A stretch of 64,000 bases of DNA from Cycas panzhihuaensis (GCA_023213395.1 CM041465.1:96107741-96171740), one strand, 5' to 3'. Positions 12,979 through 23,800 are shown, counted from the first letter of the stretch. The notes: generated by a model from the sequence alone, not told the origin. Numbers and translations are program-made.

Positions 12979-13285
12979 GAGCCTAATAAGCCTAAAGAGA
13001 ATCACCCACCTATAATAGGTAACACTCGAGAATAAAAGTAACCAATTAATTAGTCTTATTGTTATGTCCCTATGGGACATGGCAGATATCACTATAGAGA
13101 ATTATGCTAAAAGTGACCTAGCTTGGTTAGCAAGGGTATGGAGTTAGGGGTAGCAAGCCTAGTAAACTTGGGTAAGCTGACAAATAATAAGTTGTGAGTT
13201 ATTCAACAACATGATAGGGTTGTGCTTAACTTGTCATGCATTAATCAAGGCACTAATAATAATAATACACTTAATTTTATTATTA
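12979..13285. other. Unassigned DNA between A and B
   Basis: Host or older repeat DNA between the end of A's LTR and the target duplication of B. It continues at 44806 once B is removed. No feature recognised. Confidence 0.4.
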
Positions 13286-13290
13286 GATTC

Positions 13291-14050
13291 TAGAATTACG
13301 TCTATGGGATAGTAACTACACCTGGTTAAGATTGGGTTGGTCAACAGAAAGCTCTAGAATAAAGAGTCAATCTAAAAAGTGAAGGGAATCACCCACACAG
13401 GGCATCCTTGCATCAAAACATAGGTTCGGGACTCACGAATGGTGCACAACTTCCCTCTAAGTAACTTAGTTTTGGTTTTGGGGGTAGCACAAGTGAGGGA
13501 TATCCTTGGTTTCCTGAGTAACCTTAAAATGTAGGTCTTCCCACCCTTGAATGGTCGAAAGGGAAGGGCAAAACCCAATGAGGGGATGGATAGAGTGTAT
13601 GTAGGCAAGTGACATAGGAGGTATACTCCCATGAGGGTGGTGTCAAATAACCACCTCATGCACGGGACCAACCCAAAACAAAAGGTGTCAAGATTATTAA
13701 GTTGGTACGAATGTGATTGGGTTAGAGGAGGATGTACTAGAGGATAAATCCTCCTTGAACTAATCAACCTAAAGTGAGTTCAAGGGAGCTAAGGATGATG
13801 GTAAAATGAGCTCTCGTCATCCTACAGGCGAAGGAGTCTACCTTCGATGTGTAATAGTAAAATAGTGTTTAATTAACTATATGTGTAAACAAGAGATAAA
13901 AGAAACAACAAATATACTCTTTCTCATTCTTCTTTTAAATGTGAACCCTCACTCTCCTTTTACTTTAAATAAGAAAAAAAGGGGAATGATGAAGGCAATC
14001 TAATCTAGCACAAAACATACATGCTAAAGATGCAAAACCTAAGAGGTTGT
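13291..14050 (-). mobile_element. Element B 3' LTR, distal part
   Basis: Matches B's other LTR from 41749 to 42505. It is cut at 14050 by insertion of element C and resumes at 30651. The outer end reads TAGAATTACG, where the partner LTR reads TGGGATCATG. The sense reading ends here. Confidence 0.85.
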
Positions 14051-15058
14051 TGGACGTGCGTCTATGGGATAGCTACCTAACTAATAGGTGTGGTGAGAGT
14101 GGGTGATGATATGATCGAAGGAGAGACCTATGAGGAAAGTAATTACCACACAGAGTGCCACGTACGCCAGAGCGCGAGTTCGGGACCTGCAATGGAATAT
14201 GGCTACTAAAAAGTGATCCTCCACCACTTCAAACAAAGGGTGAAGAGGCGTAGGGTTAGCCTGGGTTGACCTAGGGACAGGATTCTCCCACCCTTGGATG
14301 GCCAGAAGGGGAAGGAGAAGATCCAAGAAAATAGGTCAAGGGTGTGCCTAAACAAGCTAACTGGGTACACAAGCAACACAGGAGGCAAGAAACTTATGCA
14401 GCTAAGGAGAGGAGGAAAGGTGAAAAGGGTGGTTCCTATAGCCTTTCCTATGGGTAACAAAGATGCAAGTAATAAAACAAATAAAGCATAACCAAAAACA
14501 AAGTCAAATTTCCCTTTTGTTTTCCAATGTGTTAATTACTAAGAAAAAGTTCAAAAGGAAAAAGTCAGGTGGAGTAAGGCGTGCACCTGGACCAAGGGCG
14601 CACGTGACGAGGGCCTTCTCGAGGGGCACCAAACTACTCCACATGGTGCGTTGGATGCGAAGCATCGCGGCGGATTTGGAAGAGGGGCTCCCTTACCTTC
14701 CCCGGAAAAATACCAAATACGATGCCAAGGAAAGAAAGCAAGTAAATGCTAATAACTAAAGAAGTACGAAAGTATGATGTACATGAGAGCACTCACCAGC
14801 AACGGAGCTAACGGATAATATCCTTCGCGCTCTCCAAGCACCTGCAGACAACGGCAACCTCCCCCTTTCTGGGGAAAAGGTACTAACATGCAATAGCGAG
14901 ATTCTAACAATATATGTCTATATAATACAAATATAAGTCTAAACACATATATGTTAGTATCAACCCAACGATGATAGTATATAAAAGAGGGTAACCAAAG
15001 CGAAGGTAAATGACCGGTAAGCCTCAGAGTGGCCCACCTCTTGCAAAGAACACCCTAA

Positions 15059-15077
15059 CCCCCCCCCCCCCCCCCCC
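15059..15077. repeat. Poly(C) run in element C LTR
   Basis: Nineteen C in a row (G on the sense strand). The matching place in the other LTR (29074-29091) has 13 C, one T and 4 C. Length change by slippage, or an assembly artefact, is likely. Confidence 0.8.
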
Positions 15078-16054
15078 AAAAGCCACAGGGCAGTGAGGGC
15101 AAGGCCAAGAGAGATGGCTAGAAATGGCAACAAGGAGGTGAAGAGGAGCCAAAGAACACCTACGGCGAACCGGGATGCTATGAAGAGAAAATCGGGCAGC
15201 CAGGAAGAGAGTTGGACAAGGACTAGCAGACTGACGCAAGTTGCCCAAACCTGAACCTAAGCCCTCAAACTAGCGCTGCAACGTGTGACAGTGCTAATTT
15301 CAGTGGCTAAGAGAGGGCCAACAAACCCTTGTTTAAGTGCCAAGGACAGCACAAGGCGAGAGGGAGGATTTGGGGGGCTTTAAGCCGCTTGAGGAGCATG
15401 GAAGGTGGTACGGAATCCACCCAGCTCCTTCCCAAAGTCTATGCCAACCCTCAACGCCATTGCCTTGAGCAACAAACGTAGGTAAGAGGCGTTATGATAG
15501 AGGTAAAACAACCCACTAAAAAGAAGAAAACCAAACTCACAAGGACAAGCAGGGAGCAAGCAAGATGGAGCATCAATATCATAAGAAAAGCAATTCAACT
15601 CAAGAAATACCTGAGCGGGAGAGGCAAGGGGCTTGCCTTAGCCAAGATCTGGTGAGGAGGGGCTAAGAAATCAGCCCAGATCTATGGTGTAGTAGGTTTG
15701 GGATCCTGCTAAGGGAGTTGGAAGGAGAACACCTGCACTTGGAACGCTTGAAGACTGCCCGGGGCAAGAATCTACTGAAATCTCTCCAAGGGGCCCTCTC
15801 CAAGGTGTGTGAGGGGCTGGGAAGATGTCCTAGCCACACTGAAGGAGAGTTGGGCATTGTAGGAGAGATGGAGGTCCTGTGGTAGCAGCAGGGCAGCAGA
15901 GAAGAGCAGAGCACAGCGTTGTTTCCTTGAGGAGCAATCCAAAAGTGAGCGAAAAAGTTCTTAAAAATGAGTCAAAAATGACTTAAGTACTCAACCCAAA
16001 TCCTAAAGCGAGTGATTAGGGTGCGGCTGGAAGAGAGTTAAGTCACGAGCCATA

Positions 16055-16180
16055 TGGCAGTTTCGCAATAAATGCGAAATTACCACGGTGGATTTTAAAA
16101 AATAAATTAGAACAGTTGTACCACCGCAAACTCCACGGTACCGCGAATATTTCGTGATCTGGCAAAATTCTGCCATGCAG
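16055..16180. promoter_or_regulatory. Cluster of small hairpins in element C LTR (U3)
   Basis: A run of short inverted repeats: TTTCGC/GCGAAA around a 7-base loop (16063-16081), GTACC/GGTAC around 16118-16142, CGCGAATATTTCGTG near 16143, and TGGCA/TGCCA near 16162-16177. It contains AAACTCCACGGTACCGCGAA at 16128-16147, close to a motif in the intron of the antisense gene. The other LTR has a decayed version at about 30075-30195. It lies about 450-570 bases inside the sense LTR start, so in U3. Confidence 0.5.
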
Positions 16181-16627
16181 ACCCATAGGCAAAATAGGCT
16201 GACCCGGTAGCTTAAATTTGAGGCGGGGCGATAAAAGGGCCAATAGGGGCTAAGACACCTACCAGGGGTAAACAAGCCAACAAAGCAGTCCAATAGAGCA
16301 AAAATAGGGCTCAAACAAAGGTGGCAAGTCAACCAAACAATGACGGGTCATCACTGCAGGCGGAGGTGGCGAGTGGATCCTGGAGGGAGGAGGACAGATG
16401 CGGGAAGTGAAGTGGCCACCAGGGTGCCACACTCGCTGGGAGTGTGCCCCTGCTATAGTCGTCATAGGCTAAGATAAGTGTAGACGAGGACAAAGTCGCC
16501 TACAATGCCACACACATGCAGACATGCAAGCAAACACTCATCAAATGAAAGTGATGATAAGGCGAGAAACATACCTATACTTACCTAAGTCGGTGATTCC
16601 GTATCCATTCCTGGAAGCTGGGAAACA

Positions 16628-16640
16628 CTGCCCCCTTGGC
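16628..16640 (-). promoter_or_regulatory. Element C polypurine tract
   Basis: On the - strand GCCAAGGGGGCAG ends exactly at the LTR start TGTTTCC. It matches A (10336-10348) and B (32910-32922). Confidence 0.8.
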
Positions 16641-17050
16641 AGCAGAGCCTCACCGCTCGGAAGCCTGGTGCGATGGCGAATGCTGGCAACACAACTATCA
16701 GTAGTAGATGTGTATATAGATATATCAATCAAGATCATAATAGTAGGTAAGGGTGCCAGCGAGTGTCGTGGCAGAACACGTGGATACGAAAGCGGTGATG
16801 GAGATAACATAGGGGCTGCCTATGAGCCACCTAGGAACCGACTAGAAAACTAAGAAAGGTGAGGGGGCTGCCTCCACCACAAAAGATGCGGAAGAGCATG
16901 CATAATCAAGTGAAAGAGAAAGCAAAGGGTAGGTACTATAGTTTTACCTCATTAGTAACCAGGTTTCGGAGGTGCGAATGGATCGCGAAGCAAAGTGTGA
17001 GATGGCCTAGGGCTTGAGCGACAGGAGGGCGAGACAAGCCTCAGGGACGG
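16641..17050. other. Element C: spacer between polypurine tract and RNase H
   Basis: No domain recognised on either strand. The + strand frames here are the reverse of element sequence. Confidence 0.4.
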
Positions 17051-17059
17051 TCAGCAAGG

Positions 17060-17898
17060 AGAGGAAGGCGGTGCTTAAGGATGAGGCGAACGAGACTATC
17101 TGCCTTAGCGTTGAGGGCGCGAGGGATATGCTGGATATCGACAGAAGAAAAGTAGGCCAGGAGAGATCCGGCGTGAGCAAGAGTCCTCAAGTGAGGGCAT
17201 CGCACCTAGTAAACCTGGGTGAGATGAGACACCATAACTTGAAAGTCGCAAAGCAGAACGATGGATCCGTGATGGAAACAGAGGGCATCAGTAAGGGCTT
17301 CAATAACAGCTATATATTCAGCTTCATTGTTAGTAGCCTCTGGGAGGAAGATCCTAGAGCGGAGGAGATCGTGTCTAAAAGGGCTACGGAGAATCCATGC
17401 AGTGGCAGAAGGTCCAGGATTACCGTGGCTTTCACCGTCGGTGAAGATGTAGATGGACATAGGTGACACAAAATCGAGGCAATCAATGGGCAATGAAAGC
17501 AACACTCGAAAGGCAAGTAGAAAGTGGTTGTGAAGGGTAGGAGGACCTAGCAAAGAGGTTACCCAGGGTGAGAGCAAGCAATCTGATCACCAGTGGAGAG
17601 TGGTCGGAAGAAAAAGCCTCATGAGGCACCAAAAGGTCGCTTTAGAAAGCAAGACATGCCCCCAAGCAGGGGAGCATTCCCTTTGGGGGCCACAAGAGCA
17701 AGAAAGGGCTGCAGAAACGAGTCCAGGGCGACGAAATGAGCCAAACAAGTATAAACTCAGGCACGCATGGGAGTTGTGCGTAAAACGATGCAGAAGGGCC
17801 CTAGCAAAAGCGTGGTAATGAGGCACCATAAATGCCCTTGCAAGGGAGGGCAAAAAGGGCCTCAATAGAGCACAATGGGCGACAGGGCCAGAAGGCAA
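17060..17898 (-). pseudogene. Element C: sense frame with archaeal-type RNase H
   Basis: A sense-strand frame opens at an ATG at 17898 and runs about 145 residues of unrecognised leader into an archaeal-type RNase H. The domain shows IFTDGESHGNPGPSATAW (Asp near 17439), NNEAEYIAVIEAL, IVLLCDFQVMVSHL and IPRALNAKADSL, so all four D-E-D-D catalytic positions are present. Point stops interrupt it (one before SDCLL near 17580, one at 17206-17208 after TQVY). This is the second RNase H typical of Tat elements, separate from the gypsy RNase H behind RT. B keeps the leader too (34033-34260), so leader plus RNase H looks like one unit. Confidence 0.82.
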
Positions 17899-17977
17899 AG
17901 GTGACTAGGGCAACGAGACAGTCCCAATGGCTGTCGTGGGGCCAAAAACGGAGGGAGTGCCCGTTGGGGGCCCCGCC

Positions 17978-17986
17978 TATATAAGG
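17978..17986 (+). promoter_or_regulatory. TATA box of the antisense gene (element C)
   Basis: TATATAAGG in the context GCCTATATAAGGAAA. B has the same string at the same relative place (34373-34381) although the two elements are otherwise well diverged. The antisense gene starts just to the right, and the sense RNase H frame starts at 17898 just to the left. CCTATATAAGG is nearly its own reverse complement, so it could serve either strand. Confidence 0.65.
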
Positions 17987-18412
17987 AAATTAACGGGAAA
18001 ATGGATTCATATTCACCGGCTGTCATACGAAACCAGAGCCATTTCCCTACATAGCAAAGCGCCACCCAACTTTGGAGGCACGCAGAGAGAGATCGGACAG
18101 TCAGATCGAGGCGGAGAGCCAACACCGGCCAAGCAGGACGACATGGCGATAGCGAGACCGGATCCAGTGAGTGGATATCACTAAACCCAGCCCATTTCAA
18201 AGTTCAAAGTTCATTGGTTTTTTTTACAGTTTTTGCATGGTTTTAGTGCCCCTTATGGGTAACCGGAGGCCTCTCAGAGTCTGAATCGGACCCAGAAAGA
18301 GGTAGGGACCTGGGCATTAGGGAGCCACAGTCTGGTCCCGTGGGTACCAGGGTCCACCGGAAGAATTTTTATTTTTAGGCGTAAATCCCTCTTTGGGGGG
18401 TCGCCATTCGTA

Positions 18413-18450
18413 CCGCGGTAATGATCGCGATGCCGTGATCATTACCGTGG
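18413..18450. repeat. 14-bp inverted repeat in intron 1
   Basis: CCGCGGTAATGATC and GATCATTACCGTGG pair with one mismatch around a 10-base loop. It lies 21 bases before the perfect palindrome below. Confidence 0.8.
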
Positions 18451-18471
18451 GACCCGATCACTGCGGGACCC

Positions 18472-18505
18472 GTGCCAAACTTAGTGGTACCACTAAGTTT
18501 GGCAC
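18472..18505. repeat. Perfect 34-bp palindrome in intron 1
   Basis: GTGCCAAACTTAGTGGT is followed at once by its exact reverse complement, with GGTACC at the centre. In B the matching region (about 34868-34920) keeps the right arm and GGTACC, but the arms are far apart and imperfect. Confidence 0.95.
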
Positions 18506-19838
18506 TGACGGGCGTAAAAATAGGTACGAGGGCCAAAAGAGCCCCAAATCTCAAGCAGAGAGAGATTTGAGAGAGTGAGGGATGACAGTGACTGACGTGA
18601 AGCTAACTTTGATTATTTTTGGTGTGAACAGGCTGTCATCGCGGTAGATAACAGCGAGAACATGGGTATGGCCATGTTGAGCTACATGGAGATGGCGACA
18701 CAGGAGGATAGGGAGATCCTACAGAGGTGTAGCCTATACAAGGCCCTCAAGACACCTCAATATGCATCAGATCAGAGATTGTTGGTTGACATAGTGTCTG
18801 ATTGGGACAGGAGGAGACATGTGTTCCACCTACCACAGGTAGGTGATGTGACGTTCACGCCGAGAGATATCCGGCGGATACTAGGAGTTCCGGCGACAGG
18901 GAGGCTAGTGAGACTAGGGACGCTGCTTGCATCGAGGCGGCGCAGTGCAACCCTGTTCTTCATAGGAGCTGACAGATAGGAGGCGGAGGAGCCCCTCCGC
19001 ATCTTGATGTCAGGGATTCCTCGAGTGAGGAAAATGGTTATAATGTGCGTTCTGTTCTGGATTTCCTGGAAACATAACTATAGGGAGGTACCAAGTGGGT
19101 GGTTAGATGCAGTTCGCCACTGTGAAGCCGACGAGAGGATGGACTGGGCGACCCTGATAGTAGTGAACCTTGTCGCCCAGCTAGATACTATCAGGATATC
19201 CGGCAGAGGTGGGTTGTCATATAGCACACTGTTGCAGTGTTGGTTCTTCGATCACTTCGCGACAGTGGCACCAGTGGGGGGACCACAGCCCATCACAGAG
19301 TAGGCCCTGATGGTCCACAGGTGGCAAACTCAACTAAGAGCGATAGAGGATAAGGCCCATGTCTGATGATCAGTGGAGGCTACATCACTAGACCTCCTCA
19401 CCCTACCAGACTACATAGCAAAGCCCTATAGGATAGTGAGGTGGGATAGTGACGACGAGGTGGGCAGAGCAGGAGTGCCTACAGGCGATGACAGTGGGGA
19501 TGACGGAGATGATGGAGATTATGGCGATGACAGGGCCAGCTCGTCATGACCTGCAGGGGAGGCAGGTCCCTCAGGGACAGCAGGAGGCGCAGAGGGTCCA
19601 TTCGGGGCTGCCAAAGGAGAGGCAGGACCGTCAGGAGCGCAGGGCGAGAGCAAGGGACCCGTGACCAGGGCCCACAGGCTGCAGATCGTGATGGGATCCA
19701 GAGGGACGAGAGCTGGGCACACCCTTGCGAGGAGGGAGGCCCAAGCAGAGGAGGTGCCAGAGGACGAGGTACCCATGGCTGGCGGAGAGCCAGGAGGGGA
19801 GGATGCCGCACGACCAAAGGAGCTGGCGGCCACAGCAG

Positions 19839-19949
19839 GTGAGACCTAACCCTTTCTAGAGTCATTTAGTATCCAGATAGATGTTTAGTTTGGTTTGATC
19901 ATGGTATATGGTGAGATATAAACTGACACATGGCATGTTGTATTGGCAG
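19839..19949 (+). other. Predicted intron 2 of the antisense gene
   Basis: Donor GCAG|GTGAGA, acceptor GTATTGGCAG; 111 bases, phase 1, containing an in-frame stop, so removal restores the reading frame into exon 3. B has the matching donor TAG|GTGAGA (36295) and acceptor TTTTGCAAG (36420). AT content is higher than in the flanking exons. Confidence 0.7.
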
Positions 19950-20542
19950 GTGCAGCGGAGATCCGGAGATTGATAGAGGCTGTGGCAAGGGAGATATTCC
20001 CTCAGGTATACGCAAAGGGGCAACCACCCATCCAGGCAGGAGATGAGCCTAGAGTGGCAGGTGCCCACACAGAGGCATTCGCCCCATTGGTGAGGGCAAG
20101 AGACACATGGTCTGTAGAGTCCCAAGAGCACGTGACATCCCAGGGACGACTGCAGTAGGAGAGGGATGATGCGAGATGCGAGAGGGATGAGCTACACGGA
20201 CGGGTATAGGCTCTAGAGGCACAGAGCGGAGCAGGCGGAGATGTCGAGAGCATGACACAGCTAGCAGTGCTCACAGAGTGTCTCAGGGGAATAGAGGAAG
20301 CACTCCAGGGAGAGAGGGATCGTATCCAGGCCCGATATGATCAACTGGTAGCACAGATGGTATCGAGGTCAAGCCGGAGTAGGACACATACCCTCACGGT
20401 GGCGATGACCCCGAGACAGTCGAGAGATAAGGAGAGCGAGGCGGGCAGCTCGCGGAGGCCCAGGAGGAGCCTTGGAGGCATGTGGTCCCCAGGAGAGGGA
20501 TCACAGAGACCAGGAGATGGTACCCTAGGAGCGGGGCAATAG

Positions 20543-20675
20543 TAGAGTAGGATATGTATATATGGTTTTGACAGGGGAAAGCACGGCCTCTAGGGGGTCA
20601 TATATAGGATCATATGATTGTACCCCCCCTACAAGGACACCAGCTTCCTAGATGTATGATGTGACATGATTTTTG

Positions 20676-20733
<58 letters not shown>

Positions 20734-21198
20734 GGTAATTGGAACCCCATTTGGATATGAGATGCTGTGTATAGGTCATGTGTGGTAGACATGTATGTTT
20801 ATTTTGTGCATTATAAATGTTATGCTATGGATATTTTATGTTGTGAATATTTTATTGTATGATGCACATGTTTCCTTCCATGTATGGCTATATGTCTAAC
20901 AGGAGCACACACACACGTCGTGAGCAGAACAACAGAGAGGTGTAAGGTTAGAGGATAGAGCGGCATACACGTCTACGGAAGAGCATAGCGAAATATGCGA
21001 AGGAAACGACAGGTAGGAAAGAGAAGCGACCATGCTCCCAAGCATCTTCCTGATTAGGGAATGCCCAAGCAGGATGACAAAAGTTCCCGAGAGGGTACGG
21101 GAACACAGGTTCCATGGAAGGAACCGGAAAGAGGAAGAAGGATCCATCTTAAATTGCCATTCTACCCGTGGTTGGGAAGAATGGGGACAACCTAAGAT
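20543..21198. other. Region between antisense gene and integrase, with (TA)n
   Basis: No frame recognised. It holds a TA microsatellite at 20680-20731. The 3' ends of the antisense gene transcript (from the left) and of the pol frame (from the right) converge here, so polyadenylation signals would be expected, but I cannot assign any. Confidence 0.45.
20680..20731. repeat. (TA)n microsatellite
   Basis: Uninterrupted TA run of about 52 bp in element C. Confidence 0.95.
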
Positions 21199-21216
21199 GG
21201 TAGTTTAGGCTCATTT
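21199..21216 (-). promoter_or_regulatory. Conserved post-integrase motif (element C copy)
   Basis: AAATGAGCCTAAACTACC on the - strand, about 30 bases after the integrase stop. Same block in A, B and F. Confidence 0.65.
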
Positions 21217-21245
21217 CATAGCAGGGCGAAGGGATCATTGAAAGA

Positions 21246-22627
21246 TCACGCATAAAACTTCTTAAGGAATTTCCCATTAACAGCTTTCTCAAATTCAAGC
21301 CCTTCTAGGGTGGCTATCCTGTAGGTACCATTATCAAGGGATTCGATAATGATGAAAGGACCAACCCATCGGGGTTTGAACTTGGTCAAATGGTCATGGA
21401 GATATTCGAGCTTGAGGACGTGGTCCCCAGGAAACAAAGGGCGGGAACGAAGATGTTTATCGTAGGCCCTCTATGAGTGGGCTTTAGATGCCAGGTTAGC
21501 CTGATAGGTGGCTAAGCGTCTCTCATCCAAAGCTTCAAGGTCAAGCAAGCGAGCCTGACGGATCGATTCTTCGTCGATGAAACCTCGAAGGGAGACTCGC
21601 AAGGAAGGAATCTCCACCTCCAGCAGGAGTACCGCCTAATCTTCAGACCCGGGGAGGCAGGGTCATTCCCGTGGCGGAACGGATAGAGGTGTGGTAAGCC
21701 CACAAGGAGGAGGGCAACTGAAGGTGCCAATCCTTTTGGGATTGAGCAACGATTTTCTTGAGAATGTTGACAAGAGTCTTCTTAAAAGACTCCACTTGGC
21801 CATTTGCTTGAGGGTAGTAAGGGGAGGAAGTCTTATGAGAAATTTCAAACTTCTCACAAAGCTCATCCATCTCCTTATTACAGAAAAGAGTTCTATTATT
21901 AGTGATTAAGACGTCCAGAATTCTAAAACGGCAAATGATATGCTGCTAAATGAATGTGGCAATTATTTTGCCAGGAGTAGTGATCAAGGGAATGGCCTCC
22001 GACCATTTGGTAAAATACTCCGTGGCAGTCAAGATAAACTTGTGCTGCGACGAAGAAGGTGGGGAGATAGCCCCAATGAGGTCTAGTCCCCACTGAGTGA
22101 GAGGCCATGGCGAAACAATGGGATGCAGGGCCTCGGAAGGCACATGGGAAATGTTGGCGTGTTCCTGACATTGCTGACATTTCAAAGTAAAGGCGTGAGC
22201 ATCCTTAAAGAGGGACGGCCAAAAATAACCCATGTAGAGGATCCTCTGAGCCATAGACTGGCCCCCAAAGTGACCTCCACAAATGCCGTGGTGGCATTCG
22301 CGAAGCACCTGGTCGCCTTCATGCAAGAGTGAGGAGGATCCCATCGAAGGACCTCTTGTATAATACCTCATCCACGAGGAGGTATTACCTGGCAGAAGTC
22401 TGGATATGAGATCTAACTTTACTACTAGCGTCGGGGCGGTATTGCTGCTGTGTAAGATACCACACTATGTCACCATACCATTCATCGTCAATGAGTGGAT
22501 GGGGAGAAGCTCCCTAAATCGTCAAGATAGACTCATCTGGGAGAGAATCGTCAACGAGAGTACCAAAGAAGTTAGGGATAGGGGCATCCGCGAGTTGCTC
22601 GGCTACTATCATTCCCTTCTTTGATTT
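21246..22627 (-). pseudogene. Element C: integrase
   Basis: Sense order: zinc finger with HHGICGGHFGGQSM and CQQCQEH (about 22300-22170), core with WGLDLIGAISPP (near 22090), VLITNNRTLF (near 21905), YYPQANGQVESF (near 21810), C-terminus KLEYLHDHLTKFKPRWVGPF (near 21400), ending at a stop at 21246-21248. The second catalytic Asp (normally TDNG) is Asn, so the enzyme is dead even apart from other damage. A frameshift lies near 22340, a TAG follows ATFI, and another shift precedes the C-terminus. No chromodomain. The domain joins element DNA to the host target and makes the 5-bp duplication. Confidence 0.88.
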
Positions 22628-23800
22628 CTAGTTAACGATATGGAGGTCAAATTCTTGGAGTAGGACGGCCCAACGACCAGCCCTACCCATCAAATCTGAA
22701 CGAATTAGCAAGTATTGCAAAGGATCGGATTGAACGATCACCTTGGTGGTGTTGCCAAGCAAGTAGTGCCTGAACTTCTTAGTCGCATGGTCCAAGGAGA
22801 GGCATTCCTTCTCGGCGAGAGAATAGTTAATCTCAACAGCCACAAGAGTGCGACTGATGAAATATATAGCTCTCTCGGTTCCTGAGTCATCCTCCTGAGC
22901 TAGCATGGCGCCCAAGGATTCGTCAGTCGCCGAGGTGTATAGGACGAAGGGCCTATCGAATCGAGGAGGTGCCAACGTAGGAGCGGAAGCTAGGGCTTCC
23001 TTAAGTCCTTCGAAGGCCTTTTGGGTCTTGTCAAACCAGGCAAAATGAGCTCCCTTCTTCAATAGGTTCATGAGGGGTTTAGCGCTTACAGTGAAATCGG
23101 CTAAGAAGCGCCTAAGAAAACCAAGCCTCCCTAGAAACGACTTAATCTGTCGTTGAGTTCTAGGTGGCGGCATGTCAAGGATTGCCCTGACCTTATCAGG
23201 GTCAATCTGAATTCCTTGTTTGGGTACAAGGAAACCAAGGAGTTTACCCGAGGTAACGGCAAATACACACTTGAGCGGATTTAGACTGACGTGATACTTG
23301 CGGTATCGTGAAAAGATGGCGCGCAAGTCGGAAGGGTGATGGGCCCTAATGCGGGAGAGACCCATCATATCGTCCATGAAGACCTCCAATGTGTTATCAA
23401 TGAGGTCATGGAAAATGAAATGCATGGCTCTTTGGTAAGTAGCACCTGCATTCTTAAGGCCAAAGGGCATCGCCTTGTAGGCGAAGGTACCCCAAGGAGT
23501 AGTGAAGGCCGTCTTATGGCGGTCTTCGGGAGAAATTTAAATTTGGTTAGAGCTGAAGAAGCCATCCATTAAGGACATCACTTCAAATCTGGTGGTGTGA
23601 TCAATGATTTGATCAAGGAAGGGTAACAGGAAATTGTCCTTGGGACAAGCATTATTGATGTCATGAAAATTGACACATATACAGATTACCCCGTTCTTTT
23701 TAGCAATGGGGACGATGTTGGAGACCCACTTAGGGTAGTTAATGGAAGTGATAAGCCCAGCGTCTAGAAGCTTCTCAACCTCCATTTTGACGGCGGTAGA
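22628..23800 (-). pseudogene. Element C: reverse transcriptase and gypsy RNase H
   Basis: RT begins near VEKLLDAGLITSINYPKWVS (23780), has a TAA within NQI.ISPEDRH (23537-23539; one C-to-T change from CAA would explain it), AMPFGLKNAGATYQRAM, and the active-site FMDD at 23369-23380. The connection and RNase H follow: FVLYTSATDESLGAMLAQ, ERAIYFISRTL, INYSLAEKECL, HYLLGNTTKVIVQSDPL, then a stop at 22628-22630. RT and RNase H copy the genomic RNA into DNA. Apart from the single TAA the frame is open, so this is the best RT in the window; B lacks it and E's is broken. Confidence 0.92.

Larger units (their letters stand above)
14051..16627 (-). mobile_element. Element C 3' LTR
   Basis: 2,577 bp, aligned to 28084-30645. 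Sense strand begins TGTTTCC (at 16627) and ends near the TGGACG start on the + strand. By eye the two LTRs differ by a few to about 9 per cent depending on the stretch, mostly transitions, so the insertion is not recent. A 19-base C run lies at 15059-15077. TATATAAAAG at 14978-14987 is the only promoter-like TATA string I noted. The + strand end differs between the two LTRs for the first ~15 bases. Confidence 0.88.
18167..18631 (+). other. Predicted intron 1 of the antisense gene
   Basis: Donor CCA|GTGAGT, acceptor TTTTTGGTGTGAACAG. B has a matching acceptor GTTTTACAG ending at 35064. In B an ATG opens the frame nine bases into exon 2 (35074); at that place C reads GCG, so C's first usable ATG is 18662. 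The intron carries the two large inverted repeats listed separately. Confidence 0.6.
18010..20542 (+). pseudogene. Element C: antisense gene with plant mobile domain
   Basis: Inferred three-exon gene on the strand opposite to the element. Exon 1 (about 18010-18166) appears non-coding. Exon 2 (18632-19838) starts at ATG 18662; residues ~35-80 give WDRRRHVFHLPQVGDVTF and DIRRILGVP, then WATLIVVNLVAQLD and LLQCWFFDHF, the pattern of the plant mobile domain (PMD, as in MAIN/MAIL1). A Gly/Asp/Glu-rich acidic tail follows. Exon 3 (19950-20542) is Arg/Gln/Glu-rich and looks coiled-coil-like. Frame 2 is kept throughout and across the second intron. In-frame stops at 18977-18979, 19301-19303, about 19363 and in exon 3 make it non-functional. 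Extra antisense ORFs are known in this part of Tat elements; what the product does for the element is unknown. Confidence 0.75.

Noticed and set aside
13372-13767. A 131-codon - strand frame in B's LTR
   Set aside because: The matching stretch in B's other LTR (from about 41830) is interrupted; no domain.
14294-14759. Overlapping frames in the C LTR (also 28494-28676 and 28570-29019)
   Set aside because: They lie inside the LTRs, differ between the two LTR copies and show no domain.
17014-17466. A 150-codon + strand frame
   Set aside because: It is the reverse of the archaeal-type RNase H, which has a clear catalytic pattern on the - strand.
20610-20792. A - strand frame over 20680-20731
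   Set aside because: Driven by the TA repeat.
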